DNA of 40,946 nt from Amphritea sp. (GCA_025800245.1 JAOXSA010000128.1:1-40946); one strand, 5' to 3'. Shown: positions 16,638 to 25,375, counted from the stretch's first letter. A program made the numbers and translations. Notes: generated from the letters alone by a model not told the origin.

Positions 16638-17432
16638 ATGAGCAACATTACCCTACATACGCTAATGGCACGAAAACAGGCCGGTGAGAAATTTGCAGTT
16701 CTGACTGCATATGATGCCTGTTTTTCCCACCTTATCAGCACCGCTGGTGTTGAGGTGATGTTAGTGGGCGACTCTCTGGGCATGGTATTGCAGGGCAATG
16801 ACAGCACACTGCCGGTCTCCGTAGAAGAGATGGCTTACCATACCGCTGCAGTTAAAGCAGGCAATCAGGGCTCAATGATCATGGCAGACCTGCCATTCAT
16901 GAGTTACGGCACGCCGGAACAGGCAATGGACAGCGCGGCTGCACTGATGCAGGCCGGTGCCCATATCGTCAAACTGGAAGGCGCCGCCTGGCTGGATGAA
17001 ACCATCAGCCTGCTGGCTGAGCGCGGTGTACCTGTCTGTGCTCACCTGGGCCTGACCCCACAAACCATCAATATGCTAGGTGGGTACAAGGTACAGGGCC
17101 GCGATAATAAAGTCGCCAAGCAGATGATCGAAGACGCCGTACGTCTGGAACAAGCCGGAGCAGCCATGTTACTGCTGGAGTGTGTTCCATCACTACTGGC
17201 ACGGGAAATCACTCAGGCCGTGGACATTCCTGTGGTGGGCATCGGCGCAGGTCCTGATACCGACGCGCAGGTGCTGGTAATGCACGATATGCTGGGTATT
17301 ACTCCGGGCCGCAAGCCTCGCTTTGTGAAGAACTTCCTGACAGACAGCGGTGATATCGCTGGTGCATTCAAAGCTTACGCTGATCAGGTAAAAGCCGGCA
17401 CATTCCCGGGACCGGAACACGGATTCGAGTAA
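16638..17432 (+). CDS. panB: 3-methyl-2-oxobutanoate hydroxymethyltransferase
   Basis: 264 residues, the normal PanB size. It makes ketopantoate from alpha-ketoisovalerate and 5,10-methylene-THF, the first step of pantothenate synthesis. Recognisable motifs are [14 protein letters not shown], the metal-binding [38 protein letters not shown] and the catalytic-Glu region MLLLECVP, followed by [16 protein letters not shown]. The TIM-barrel order is complete. It is cotranscribed with panC, which begins 3 bases after its stop. Confidence 0.97.
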   Translation: MSNITLHTLMARKQAGEKFAVLTAYDACFSHLISTAGVEVMLVGDSLGMVLQGNDSTLPVSVEEMAYHTAAVKAGNQGSMIMADLPFMSYGTPEQAMDSAAALMQAGAHIVKLEGAAWLDETISLLAERGVPVCAHLGLTPQTINMLGGYKVQGRDNKVAKQMIEDAVRLEQAGAAMLLLECVPSLLAREITQAVDIPVVGIGAGPDTDAQVLVMHDMLGITPGRKPRFVKNFLTDSGDIAGAFKAYADQVKAGTFPGPEHGFE

Positions 17433-17435
17433 ATT

Positions 17436-18284
17436 ATGCAGACAATTACTTCTATCGCTGAGTTACGCGAAGTACTCGGTGCAGAGCGTCGTGCGGGTAA
17501 ACGAATCGGTCTGGTACCGACCATGGGTAACCTCCACGAAGGTCATATCCAGCTGGTTCACCAGTGCAATGACAACAGTGATATCACTGTTTCCAGTATT
17601 TTCGTCAATCCACTGCAGTTTGGTGAAAACGAAGATCTGGACGCTTACCCGAGAACACTGCAAGCGGATCAGCAAAAGCTTGAAGCCGCAGACTGTGACT
17701 ATCTGTTCGCCCCTAATATCGAAGAGATCTACCCTAACGGCCAGGTCATTCAGACTCAGGTCGAGGTACCGGGTATCTCCGATATTCACTGTGGCGCAAC
17801 CCGTCCGGGTCATTTCCGCGGTGTCGCAACAGTCGTCTGTAAACTGTTCGGGATCGTGCAGCCGGATGTCGCTATCTTTGGCGAGAAAGACTTCCAGCAA
17901 CTGATGGTCATCCGTCGCATGACTGAAGATCTGTTCCTGCCGGTTGAGATTCAGGGCTCACCGATTGCCCGGGCCGATAATGGCCTGGCACTCAGTTCCC
18001 GCAATGGCTACCTGAGCGAAACAGAGCTGGCTGTCGCACCAGCCCTTAACAGCACCATTCGTGAAACCGTCTCCCGGATTGAAGCAGGCGAGCGGGATTA
18101 CGCAGCACTGGAAGAAGCGGCACAGGCAGCACTGGAAGAAAGTGGATTCCAGCGAGATTACTACCGCATCTGCCGTCGCCACGATCTGCAGTCACCGTCC
18201 ACCGAAGACACCGAGCTGGTACTGATCGCTGCGGCTTACCTTGGTAAAGCCCGCCTGATCGACAATATGGTAATCGATATCTGA
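17436..18284 (+). CDS. panC: Pantothenate synthetase
   Basis: 282 residues. It condenses pantoate and beta-alanine via a pantoyl-adenylate. The cytidylyltransferase-like fold is shown by VPTMGNLHEGHIQLV (HxGH-type motif, residues about 28-42), SIFVNPLQFGENEDL, RPGHFRGVATVVCKLF, FGEKDFQQL and the KMSKS-like LALSSRNGYL. The start follows panB by 3 bases. A clear terminator follows at 18312, so panBC is a compact two-gene unit. Confidence 0.97.
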   Translation: MQTITSIAELREVLGAERRAGKRIGLVPTMGNLHEGHIQLVHQCNDNSDITVSSIFVNPLQFGENEDLDAYPRTLQADQQKLEAADCDYLFAPNIEEIYPNGQVIQTQVEVPGISDIHCGATRPGHFRGVATVVCKLFGIVQPDVAIFGEKDFQQLMVIRRMTEDLFLPVEIQGSPIARADNGLALSSRNGYLSETELAVAPALNSTIRETVSRIEAGERDYAALEEAAQAALEESGFQRDYYRICRRHDLQSPSTEDTELVLIAAAYLGKARLIDNMVIDI

Positions 18285-18311
18285 TCCGGATATCTGCCAT
18301 CAGCACATTAG

Positions 18312-18338
18312 AACGCCGTCCCTGAAAGACGGCGTTTT
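18312..18338 (+). terminator. Intrinsic terminator of panBC
   Basis: A 9-bp stem, AACGCCGTC (18312-18320) and GACGGCGTT (18328-18336), with loop CCTGAAA, is followed by further T (TTTTT counting the stem end). Confidence 0.93.
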
Positions 18339-18414
18339 TGGTTTCTGCTTACACCTTAAGTCGCCTTGGTTAATTATCCACCAGCTGCTAGTTTTCTATT
18401 TCTGTTCGGGTTAA

Positions 18415-18677
18415 GGAACCTGCGAATAAGTCATACACACCTCTGGCTTTCAGAGCGATTCGAGCTCCCGACAACGATTACAGGCATGCTGGTTGCCTGT
18501 CGAAAATCGTTAACACAGAGATCGGATTGCTCTGTAAGCCCCGAAGGGCGGGCGCTAAAGCCGCCTTCTACAGTGTCAGCGTGCTTGAAAAGGGTTAACC
18601 ATTTCCTGCTCACGCTTTCGCGTATAAGACGGCTTTATCGTCCCGCAGAGAAAGTGTATGACTTGTTCGCAGGTTCC
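18415..18677. mobile_element. MITE-like element with 24-bp terminal inverted repeats
   Basis: GGAACCTGCGAATAAGTCAT continuing ACAC (18415-18438) is mirrored by the complementary copy at 18654-18677 with one mismatch. The arms enclose 215 bases with no credible ORF. The interior holds several short stems: CTCTG/CAGAG at once inside the left arm; AACGATT/AATCGTT around CAGGC/GCCTG near 18473-18512; ACAGAG/CTCTGT near 18514-18535; and paired GC-rich segments to the right. No clear target-site duplication is seen. It occupies the panC-thiolase gap downstream of the panC terminator. Most likely a non-autonomous transposon; the parent transposase is not in the window. Confidence 0.7.
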
Positions 18678-18861
18678 CCAATACCAGCCAACCTGACAGG
18701 TATATTGCAGTTGCCCTGTCTCTGTGTTGTACTGCACTGCACAATGAAATAATTATAACGCTGCAAAGTGGTTCTGGCGGGTCTCTGACTGTATCTGCCA
18801 TAAAACGGTCACAGCCGTGATCTACACTCTTGTAGCATTCAGACAAGCAAGAGGAATAATC

Positions 18862-20040
18862 ATGCGTGATGTTGTTGTAGTAGCTGCCGGTCGTACGGCA
18901 ATCGGTGCTTTCAATGGTACTCTGGCGTCTGTTGCTGCCAGTGATCTTGGCGCGACTGTAATTAAAGGCCTGCTGGAAAAATCCGGCGTACCGGCTGATC
19001 AGGTCGATGAAGTTATTCTGGGTCAGGTACTGACCGCCGGTTGTGGCCAGAACCCTGCCCGTCAGGCGTCTATCAATGCAGGTCTGCCGATCGAAGTTTC
19101 TGCAATGACCATCAACAAGGTATGCGGCTCCGGTCTGAAAGCGATTCAGCTGGCGACTCAGGCGATCCGTTGTGGCGATGCAGAGATCATTATCGCTGGC
19201 GGTCAGGAAAACATGAGCTCATCTGCTCACGTACTGCCAAACTCCCGTAACGGTGCCCGCATGGGTGACTGGAAACTGGTTGATACCATGATCAAAGATG
19301 GTCTGTGGGACGCATTCAACGACTACCACATGGGTATCACCACCGAGAACATCGTTGAAAAATACGGCTTCACCCGTGAAGAGCAGGATGCTTTCGCCGC
19401 AGCGTCTCAGAACAAAGCAGAAGCAGCACAGAAAGCCGGAAAGTTTGACGAAGAAATTATCCCGGTTGTGATTCCACAGCGTCGTGGTGATGATGTTGTA
19501 TTCGATACCGATGAGCAACCACGCCACGGTGTAACCGCTGAAGCGCTGGGTAAACTGCGCCCGGCATTCAAGAAAGACGGTTCTGTTACCGCCGGTAACG
19601 CTTCCACGATCAACGATGGCGCTGCTGCAGTAATCGTATGTTCTGCAGAGAAAGCAGCTGAACTGGGTCTGCCAGTACTGGCAACCATCAAAGCTTACGC
19701 CAATGCAGGCGTTGATCCGTCCATCATGGGTACTGGTCCTATCTGCGCTACGCAGAAGGCGCTGGAGAAAGCTGACTGGTCTGTATCCGATCTGGATCTG
19801 GTAGAAGCTAACGAAGCCTTCGCCGCACAGGCAATGTCTGTAAACAAGGATCTGGGCTGGAACACCGACATCGTTAACGTAAACGGCGGTGCGATTGCAC
19901 TGGGCCACCCAATCGGCGCTTCAGGTTGCCGTGTATTCGTATCCCTGCTGCACGAAATGGCACGCCGCGATGCGAAGAAAGGCCTGGCAACCCTGTGTAT
20001 CGGTGGCGGCATGGGTACTGCGCTGGCGGTTGAGCGATAA
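18862..20040 (+). CDS. Acetyl-CoA acetyltransferase (thiolase)
   Basis: 392 residues, the usual length of biosynthetic thiolases. It condenses two acetyl-CoA to acetoacetyl-CoA, or does the reverse. The start at 18862 follows AGAGGAAT; an upstream extension to 18817 has no family similarity. The nucleophilic cysteine is in [17 protein letters not shown] (about residue 88). The His and second catalytic Cys are in [21 protein letters not shown] and [26 protein letters not shown] is also present. It could serve polyhydroxybutyrate synthesis (PhaA), acetoacetate or leucine breakdown (AtoB); no partner gene is adjacent to decide. Confidence 0.95.
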   Translation: MRDVVVVAAGRTAIGAFNGTLASVAASDLGATVIKGLLEKSGVPADQVDEVILGQVLTAGCGQNPARQASINAGLPIEVSAMTINKVCGSGLKAIQLATQAIRCGDAEIIIAGGQENMSSSAHVLPNSRNGARMGDWKLVDTMIKDGLWDAFNDYHMGITTENIVEKYGFTREEQDAFAAASQNKAEAAQKAGKFDEEIIPVVIPQRRGDDVVFDTDEQPRHGVTAEALGKLRPAFKKDGSVTAGNASTINDGAAAVIVCSAEKAAELGLPVLATIKAYANAGVDPSIMGTGPICATQKALEKADWSVSDLDLVEANEAFAAQAMSVNKDLGWNTDIVNVNGGAIALGHPIGASGCRVFVSLLHEMARRDAKKGLATLCIGGGMGTALAVER

Positions 20041-20056
20041 GCACATTCAGGCACTG

Positions 20057-20084
20057 AAAAAACGCGGCACTTGCCGCGTTTTTT
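20057..20084. terminator. Intrinsic terminator downstream of thiolase gene
   Basis: AAAAAACGCGGCA (20057-20069) and TGCCGCGTTTTTT (20072-20084) form a perfect 13-bp stem with the T-run built in. It lies 17 bases after the thiolase stop. Confidence 0.95.
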
Positions 20085-20096
20085 ATGTCTGAATGT

Positions 20097-20163
20097 CGTG
20101 GCTCGTGGCTCGTGGCTCGTGGCTCGTGGCTCGTGGCTCGTGGCTCGTGGCTCGTGGCTCGTG
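20097..20163. repeat. Heptanucleotide tandem repeat (CGTGGCT)n
   Basis: Nine perfect copies of the 7-base unit CGTGGCT plus a partial CGTG, immediately after the thiolase terminator. The unit shares GTGGC with the repeat at 40883. It is open in most frames and yields spurious repetitive translations; it is not a gene. Confidence 0.95.
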
Positions 20164-20186
20164 ACGAAAAAAATGCCTTTAACTAT

Positions 20187-20249
20187 GTAGGGTGCAATAG
20201 CGACAGCGTATTGCACCATCAGAAACCGGTGCGTTATAACGCACCCTAC
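20187..20249. repeat. Interspersed inverted repeat (GTAGGGTGC...GCACCCTAC)
   Basis: The 9-base ends GTAGGGTGC (20187-20195) and GCACCCTAC (20241-20249) are complementary. Between them are two nested hairpins: GGTGCAATA with TATTGCACC, and the palindrome GGTGCGTTATAACGCACC. It resembles the widely scattered 'GGTGCGTTA...GCACC' short intergenic repeats of proteobacteria. Confidence 0.75.
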
Positions 20250-20338
20250 TTGCAACTATATTTTCAAATGTTAAAGAAATAACCTCATCTCTCTCAATCC
20301 TATATCTTTCGTTTACCTTTAAACGTATAAAGAAATTT

Positions 20339-20653
20339 ATGAACAAGATGTATGCGGAAACCTCTATATTTGCCGCCCCTGCGATTATCTTAGCCTCGGG
20401 GCATTTTTATGCAGGAATAGGATCATTAGTTGTTCTTTGCACTATTTATTTTCTTTCAGGCGGAAAATATAAAGCACTCAACTTCGATGGAAAACTATTG
20501 CTTCGAGCGATAACAATACTTCTATACGGCCTGGCTATAGGCGCTCTTGATGACCCAACTTATGAAATGATGGCTTTGATAGTATTCATCCCAATAGCCT
20601 TTTGCATATTCAGGCCCGTTGAGAAAAATCTTAAACAGCTAAAAGATCCTTAA
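20339..20653 (+). CDS. Small hydrophobic membrane protein, unknown
   Basis: 104 residues; no family recognised. Three to four membrane segments can be seen: ETSIFAAPAIILASGHF, GIGSLVVLCTIYFLSG, LLLRAITILLYGLAIGAL and MMALIVFIPIAFCIF. A basic tail follows (RPVEKNLKQLKD). The ribosome site is weak (AAAGAA before the ATG). Codon use is A+T-rich compared with neighbouring housekeeping genes. It is bounded by repeats on both sides (20097-20249 and 20696-20798), suggesting an acquired insert between thiolase and the QueD-like gene. Confidence 0.55.
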   Translation: MNKMYAETSIFAAPAIILASGHFYAGIGSLVVLCTIYFLSGGKYKALNFDGKLLLRAITILLYGLAIGALDDPTYEMMALIVFIPIAFCIFRPVEKNLKQLKDP

Positions 20654-20695
20654 TAATACCATTAGCCTCAAAGATAGTTCCGCTCTTTCCAGCAA

Positions 20696-20798
20696 GCGGC
20701 TAACAGCCGCGTCGAGCGAGCCTCGTTTACGAGGCGGTCTAGCTAGTCTGGCTGCGCCAGACGGTCTCGCCACGCATAGCAACGGCTACGCCGTCGCT
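20696..20798. repeat. Array of four consecutive short hairpins
   Basis: Four stem-loops in about 100 bases: GCGGCT/AGCCGC (20696-20710), GCCTCGT/ACGAGGC (20720-20735), GTCTGGC/GCCAGAC (20746-20762) and AGCAACGGC/GCCGTCGCT with one mismatch (20778-20798). The last overlaps the stop codon of the QueD-like gene. It resembles a repeat-type element rather than a single terminator, as no T-run follows any stem. Confidence 0.65.
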
Positions 20799-21622
20799 AT
20801 AGCCCCTTTCCCAACCCCTTCAAACGCTCGCACCATCACTTCCCGATCAGGATGCGCCGCTTTCACCTGCTCTGCCAGATGGCAGGCAATCTGTTCGACG
20901 GTGGTTTCGGTGTCAATCAGGTAGCAGTACTCTGTCGGTAGACGGATCTCGAACTCGCCCTGTGGCGCATCATAACGATAGTGATGCTCAGACGTCGGCT
21001 CAGACACAAGATGATTACGGGTGCCGATATAAATATCGCGGTAGGTGTCAGCCCATTGCTGCTCAACCGCGACATCGCGTTGTCCGTCCAGGAAAATCTC
21101 GATCTTTGAACGGTGACCGTGAGCAATACGCTGACAGTTACCATCATGCTGTTGCAGGCCGTGACTGTAGTGATAGAAAGCACCGCTGATCGATTCCGGC
21201 ACAAAGCTAATCTCCAACCCCTTCACTTCCTCCGGAAACAGCGCCAGCAGCTGAGATTTACACCACTGCGCCAGAGTCTGTTCATTCACTTCGTCCAGAT
21301 CCACCAGCACGATGGCCTGCTCCGGTGAACGACAGAAAAATTCGCCACCCTGCGGATACTGCCAGGTTACTGCGGTTTCACCTTCAGCCTCAGTGATCGT
21401 CAGACGCTGCATACCGGTCGGCACCACCAACGCGTGATCAATACAGTTATCGAACCACTGTTTCACGGCTTTTTTCACGATACCAAAATCACAGATCATA
21501 CCTTGCTCGTTGAGACTGCCATCCAGCACCAGTTGCACCAGCCACGACTCACCCAACAGGCCGCGCTGAGGATGCAGGTAGGAGAAATCGACATTGGTCA
21601 GGTTATCAACAAACAGTTTCAC
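20786..21622 (-). CDS. 6-carboxytetrahydropterin synthase-like protein, duplicated domain
   Basis: 278 residues, about twice the size of a single QueD/PTPS domain. The C-terminal half carries the zinc/catalytic signature: YSHGLQQH, then DGNCQRIAHGHRSKIEIF (Cys plus HGH, about residues 158-175), and a Glu-containing end. The N-terminal half (MKLFVDNLTNVDFSYLHPQ and QGMICDFGIVKKAVKQWFD) repeats the fold pattern but lacks the HGH box, so it is likely a degenerate copy. QueD proteins make the 7-deazaguanine precursor for queuosine; the long form may have another pterin-related role. Its stop lies in a repeat hairpin. Confidence 0.8.
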   Translation of the reverse strand: MKLFVDNLTNVDFSYLHPQRGLLGESWLVQLVLDGSLNEQGMICDFGIVKKAVKQWFDNCIDHALVVPTGMQRLTITEAEGETAVTWQYPQGGEFFCRSPEQAIVLVDLDEVNEQTLAQWCKSQLLALFPEEVKGLEISFVPESISGAFYHYSHGLQQHDGNCQRIAHGHRSKIEIFLDGQRDVAVEQQWADTYRDIYIGTRNHLVSEPTSEHHYRYDAPQGEFEIRLPTEYCYLIDTETTVEQIACHLAEQVKAAHPDREVMVRAFEGVGKGAIATA

Positions 21623-21750
21623 AGAGATTCACACAGTAATTTATCAAATTGGTCGGGTATTCTAGCGGATCAGACCGCCCATTTCACTGCTACAGTGACA
21701 GTCTCTAATGTATACTAGCGGCTTTTCTTTAAGAGCAAATGTAACCAACG

Positions 21751-22440
21751 ATGCGTCTGGATAAATATCTCAGTCAGGCTACCGGCCTGCCCCGCAGTCT
21801 GATCAAGCGGCAGATCAAGTGTAAGAATGTCGAAGTGAACGGTCAGATCAACCAGGATCAGGGCTACCGGGTACAGGCCGATGATGAAATATTACTCGAA
21901 GGCCGTGAGATTCTGCCACCGGGCCCTAAATATCTGATGCTGAATAAGCCGGAAGGTACTGTGTGTGCGACCGAAGATAGCGAGCACCCAACCGTGATCG
22001 ATCTGCTGGACCTGGAGAATATCCGCAACATGCATCCGGCGGGCCGACTGGATATCGACACCACCGGCCTGGTACTGATTACCGATGATGGTAAGTGGTC
22101 ACACCGGGTCACTTCTCCCAAGCATCGCTGCGATAAAGTCTATTTTGTTACCACTGCTGATCCGATCGAGGAAAGTTACATCGAACAGTTCGCCAACGGT
22201 ATCGAGCTGCGCAACGAAGACCAGCCAACGCTACCTGCAACACTGGAGATTATCTCTGACACCGAAGCACGGGTTACCCTGCAGGAAGGTCGCTACCATC
22301 AGGTAAAGCGGATGTTCGCTGCGATGGGTAACAAGGTGATCGGCCTGCACCGTGAACAAATCGGCAGCATTGTGCTGGATGATGAGCTGGAACCGGGCGA
22401 ATACCGTTTTCTGACCGCTGAAGAGGTAGCCTCAGTCTGA
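21751..22440 (+). CDS. rsuA: 16S rRNA pseudouridine(516) synthase
   Basis: 229 residues, matching RsuA length (231 in E. coli). It isomerises U516 of 16S rRNA. An S4 RNA-binding domain occupies residues 1-60 (MRLDKYLSQATGLPRSLIKR). The catalytic aspartate lies in PAGRLDIDTTGLVLITDDGK (about residue 102). The family segments KPEGTVCATED and EGRYHQVKRMFAAMGNKV follow. The stop overlaps the rsmC start (TGATG), so two 16S rRNA modification genes are translationally coupled. Confidence 0.94.
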   Translation: MRLDKYLSQATGLPRSLIKRQIKCKNVEVNGQINQDQGYRVQADDEILLEGREILPPGPKYLMLNKPEGTVCATEDSEHPTVIDLLDLENIRNMHPAGRLDIDTTGLVLITDDGKWSHRVTSPKHRCDKVYFVTTADPIEESYIEQFANGIELRNEDQPTLPATLEIISDTEARVTLQEGRYHQVKRMFAAMGNKVIGLHREQIGSIVLDDELEPGEYRFLTAEEVASV

Positions 22441-23489
22441 TGAAAGACGCGGCATTTGAACTACTGAAACCAGAACTGGATAAAGCACCAGAATCCAGTC
22501 TGTGGATCGCCGATGAGAACCTGCTGAATCAGCTCAGCCGGGTTAACCACAACGTTCATGTAATCACCAACCGCTACGATCTGATGCAACAGCTGCAGCA
22601 GGCTGGCTGGAATACGGTTTTTTCCGACTTCGATTTTAGCGAAATTGCAGACCACTCCATCAACCGGATCGTCTATCGGGTGTCAAAAGAAAAGCCGGTG
22701 GTCCACCATGTCATCAATCAGGCGATCCGGATTCTGAAGCCCGGCGGCGAACTTTGTATTGCCGGATTGAAAAACGAAGGCATCAAAACCTATCTCGATA
22801 AAGCTAAGAAGCTGTTTGCCGGCCAGATCGAACTGGTGAAATCGGACAAAAACACCTGGATGGGGATTCTGCAGTCTCCGGGCGAAGCCGACACCGAACT
22901 GCTTGAAGATCAGCGCTATGCTGAGCTGCGCGAAGTAGCGGCAGACGAACACTACGGATACCAGAGTAAGCCCGGCGTCTACGGCTGGAATAAGATCGAC
23001 AGGGGAAGCGCCTACCTGGCTGAAGAGCTACCACGCTTTCTTGATTCAATGACGACAACACCTGACTCGATTCTGGATCTTGGCTGCGGCTATGGCTATC
23101 TGTCGCTGCAGTGTGCGACGCTCCTGCCGAACACCAGGATCACCGCCACCGATAATAACGCCGGCGCAATCAGAGCCTGCCAGGCTAACTTTGTTCAGGC
23201 AGGTATTCAGGGCGAGGTAATTGCCGACAATTGCGCTGAAGAGATTTCAGAAAAGTACCCGATGGTCATCTGTAATCCGCCCTTCCATCAGGGTTTCAGT
23301 ACCGATGGTGATCTGACCGATCGTTTTATTGCCAGTGCTCATCGGCATTTGCAGCCGGAAGGGATAGCAGCCTTTGTCACCAACCTGCACATCCCGCTGG
23401 AACGAAAAGCGGCACGGTGGTTCAAAAAGATCGATATCGTTGCCGATAATGGTAACTTCAAACTTATTCGGCTGGCACAGCCAAAATAA
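22440..23489 (+). CDS. rsmC: 16S rRNA (guanine-1207-N2)-methyltransferase
   Basis: 349 residues (343 in E. coli). It has two tandem methyltransferase-like domains. The first (1-170) is a degenerate copy. The second binds SAM via ILDLGCGYGYLSLQ (about residue 212) and has the catalytic NPPFHQGF motif (about residue 280), typical of N2-guanine methyltransferases. It overlaps rsuA by one base. Being next to another 16S modification gene supports RsmC over RlmG. Confidence 0.9.
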   Translation: MKDAAFELLKPELDKAPESSLWIADENLLNQLSRVNHNVHVITNRYDLMQQLQQAGWNTVFSDFDFSEIADHSINRIVYRVSKEKPVVHHVINQAIRILKPGGELCIAGLKNEGIKTYLDKAKKLFAGQIELVKSDKNTWMGILQSPGEADTELLEDQRYAELREVAADEHYGYQSKPGVYGWNKIDRGSAYLAEELPRFLDSMTTTPDSILDLGCGYGYLSLQCATLLPNTRITATDNNAGAIRACQANFVQAGIQGEVIADNCAEEISEKYPMVICNPPFHQGFSTDGDLTDRFIASAHRHLQPEGIAAFVTNLHIPLERKAARWFKKIDIVADNGNFKLIRLAQPK

Positions 23490-23537
23490 CCTTTTAACAA
23501 AGCAGCATTACGACTTTCTCTGTTTTCAGGAGCCAAT

Positions 23538-24218
23538 ATGGTCCCCACGTATCTTAAACAAACCTGGTACTTTTTCCGCGCCAATCTGGGAGCGATCATG
23601 CAGATCCAGCTGCCCTTTATTATTCTGATCACCCTGATCAGCATGAGCGCAATGGAATCGATGGATACAGAGAATCCGCAGATGAACAATTCTATCGCCA
23701 TGTTCTATATCTGCAGCCTGATTCTGCTGCCATTGTATGCAGGCGCGACCATTGCTTATCTGGAGTCGGTCGTCAGGGATAAGCCGATCAGTACAATGGC
23801 CGCTCTGAAGATCGGTATGAGCCGCTGGGGCTCTTTATTTCTGGCCAAGATTATTGGTGCGTTCGGTATCGTAATGGGGCTGTTTCTGTTCTTTGTACCC
23901 GGCATCTATCTACTGATTCGCTGGGCCTTCGCTGAGTATCACTGCATTATCGATAAAGACTCACCGGTGGACGCTCTGCGTAACAGCTGGCACGACACCT
24001 CAGACTTCTTCTGGCCGCTCCTGAACGGTCTGGCAGTGCTGTTCGTAATTCTGTTTGGCGCTAACGTAATCCTGGAAGGTATCCTCACCAGCGCAGGCCT
24101 GATGTCGACAGCAGTACGTGCGGTAATGGACGTCGTATTCGGCTTTATGAACTGCCTTTACACCATCTACGGTTTTCGCCTTTATTGCTTAATGAAAGAA
24201 AAAACGAAAGCAGAGTAA
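23538..24218 (+). CDS. YciC-like inner-membrane protein
   Basis: 226 residues with about five to six hydrophobic segments, for example FIILITLISMSAM, FYICSLILLPLYAGATIAYL, IIGAFGIVMGLFLFFVPGIYLLI and GLAVLFVILFGANVILEGIL. The pattern VPGIYLLIRWAFAEYHCIIDKDSPVDALRNSW resembles the YciC/UPF0259 and related glycerophosphodiesterase-membrane-domain families, where a Pro-Gly helix is followed by a short 'D...A..SW' cytoplasmic loop. Function unknown. It lies 48 bases after rsmC with a ribosome site (CAGGAG) before the ATG. Confidence 0.7.
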   Translation: MVPTYLKQTWYFFRANLGAIMQIQLPFIILITLISMSAMESMDTENPQMNNSIAMFYICSLILLPLYAGATIAYLESVVRDKPISTMAALKIGMSRWGSLFLAKIIGAFGIVMGLFLFFVPGIYLLIRWAFAEYHCIIDKDSPVDALRNSWHDTSDFFWPLLNGLAVLFVILFGANVILEGILTSAGLMSTAVRAVMDVVFGFMNCLYTIYGFRLYCLMKEKTKAE

Positions 24219-24418
24219 GTGTACATTTCTACAGCAGCACAGGAAGGCTCTGGCCTGTAAGCTTTCATGAATAACAGCACCTTTTCACACCAGACTGTTC
24301 AAGAGTAGTCACCTTCTCTTACAAACGCTTACGAAGCCAATACATAACTACTACATACAACAGAGTGCAGGTAAGCAACCATCTATGTACCGAATGAAAT
24401 TTTTGAGGTACAAGAAAA

Positions 24419-25375
24419 GTGAATGCAATAAAAGTGCTAGGGCTGACGGTCATAAGTGGGTGTTTTCTCTCCGCTCATACACAAGCCATCGCGGCTCCCA
24501 GTGACGATTTTGGAACTGAGATCAGCTTATCAACAGACAATCAGTCAAAATCTGATATAGAAGGGCAAAATAATACCTTTTCAATGCGCTCTTCCACTTT
24601 TTCCCTTAACCATAGCATGCCGATCCATAATCAGGACGTGCTTTATATGGGATTTGAGGCTCAACAATTTGACATAAAAACCCAGGCGTTAATACCCGGC
24701 ACGCAGGCCAGGGTTCCAGATAAAATCAGTGGCGCCAGCATCAATTTAGGATGGATGCACGCTATGGATAACGACATGTCATTAACTGTCGAAGGCAATG
24801 TCGGATCCTTAAGCGATAAGCCTTTTTCAGGTAGCAATTCTCTTAGTTATTCTCTAACCGGCATGCTAGAAATACCTTCCGGGGAACGTAATGCCTGGGA
24901 ACTCGGACTTGGACACGCCAACGAATACGGGAGCAGTGAAGTAGTGCCAATACTAGCTTATCAGTGGAATCCCAGTGATACTTTTCAGGCAAGAATAGGA
25001 CTGCCGTTTATCGAAGCTACCTGGCAACCCCATGAGCGCGTCGAACTATTCGCTGCAGGGGGAGAAGGACAAATCGAACTTAGCAGCACTTTTTATATTA
25101 GCGAAAACACGGCTTTATTCGCAGGTTACAAAGAGAGAAGCTGGAGCGCACGACGGGCAGCACGAACTAATGATGAGGCTTTGTTAAATTTCGAGCAGAA
25201 AGAAACCAGCATCGGCATCTCCCAAAACTTTGACCCGTTCACTGTATCACTCATGGCAGGACGAACCAGCGGCACCAAATTCAGCGAAAGCAAAGATGAC
25301 GACAAAGGCTCATCCAACCGACTTGATATAGACGGATCTAATTTTATCCGCCTGTCAATAAGCACCGACTTTTAA
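24419..25375 (+). CDS. Outer-membrane beta-barrel protein, unknown
   Basis: 318 residues starting with GTG at 24419, with GAGG about 11 bases upstream; no ATG is available in frame. A Sec signal peptide spans about residues 1-25 (VLGLTVISGCFLSAHTQAIAA). The mature part alternates polar and hydrophobic residues in strands and ends in an aromatic (RLSISTDF), the usual C-terminal signature for BAM-dependent barrels. It resembles DUF6268-type outer-membrane proteins, but only loosely. It is the first gene of a three-gene envelope operon, 15 bases ahead of a lipoprotein gene. Codon use is more A+T-rich than in the preceding rRNA-modification genes. Confidence 0.75.
   Translation: MNAIKVLGLTVISGCFLSAHTQAIAAPSDDFGTEISLSTDNQSKSDIEGQNNTFSMRSSTFSLNHSMPIHNQDVLYMGFEAQQFDIKTQALIPGTQARVPDKISGASINLGWMHAMDNDMSLTVEGNVGSLSDKPFSGSNSLSYSLTGMLEIPSGERNAWELGLGHANEYGSSEVVPILAYQWNPSDTFQARIGLPFIEATWQPHERVELFAAGGEGQIELSSTFYISENTALFAGYKERSWSARRAARTNDEALLNFEQKETSIGISQNFDPFTVSLMAGRTSGTKFSESKDDDKGSSNRLDIDGSNFIRLSISTDF

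Noticed and set aside
18366-18752. ORF through the MITE region
   Set aside because: It spans both inverted repeats and the internal stems; no start signal or recognisable domain.
19695-20282. ORFs with repeated SHEPRAT / SWLVARG peptides
   Set aside because: Translations of the 7-base tandem repeat; a length-7 unit keeps frames open without meaning.
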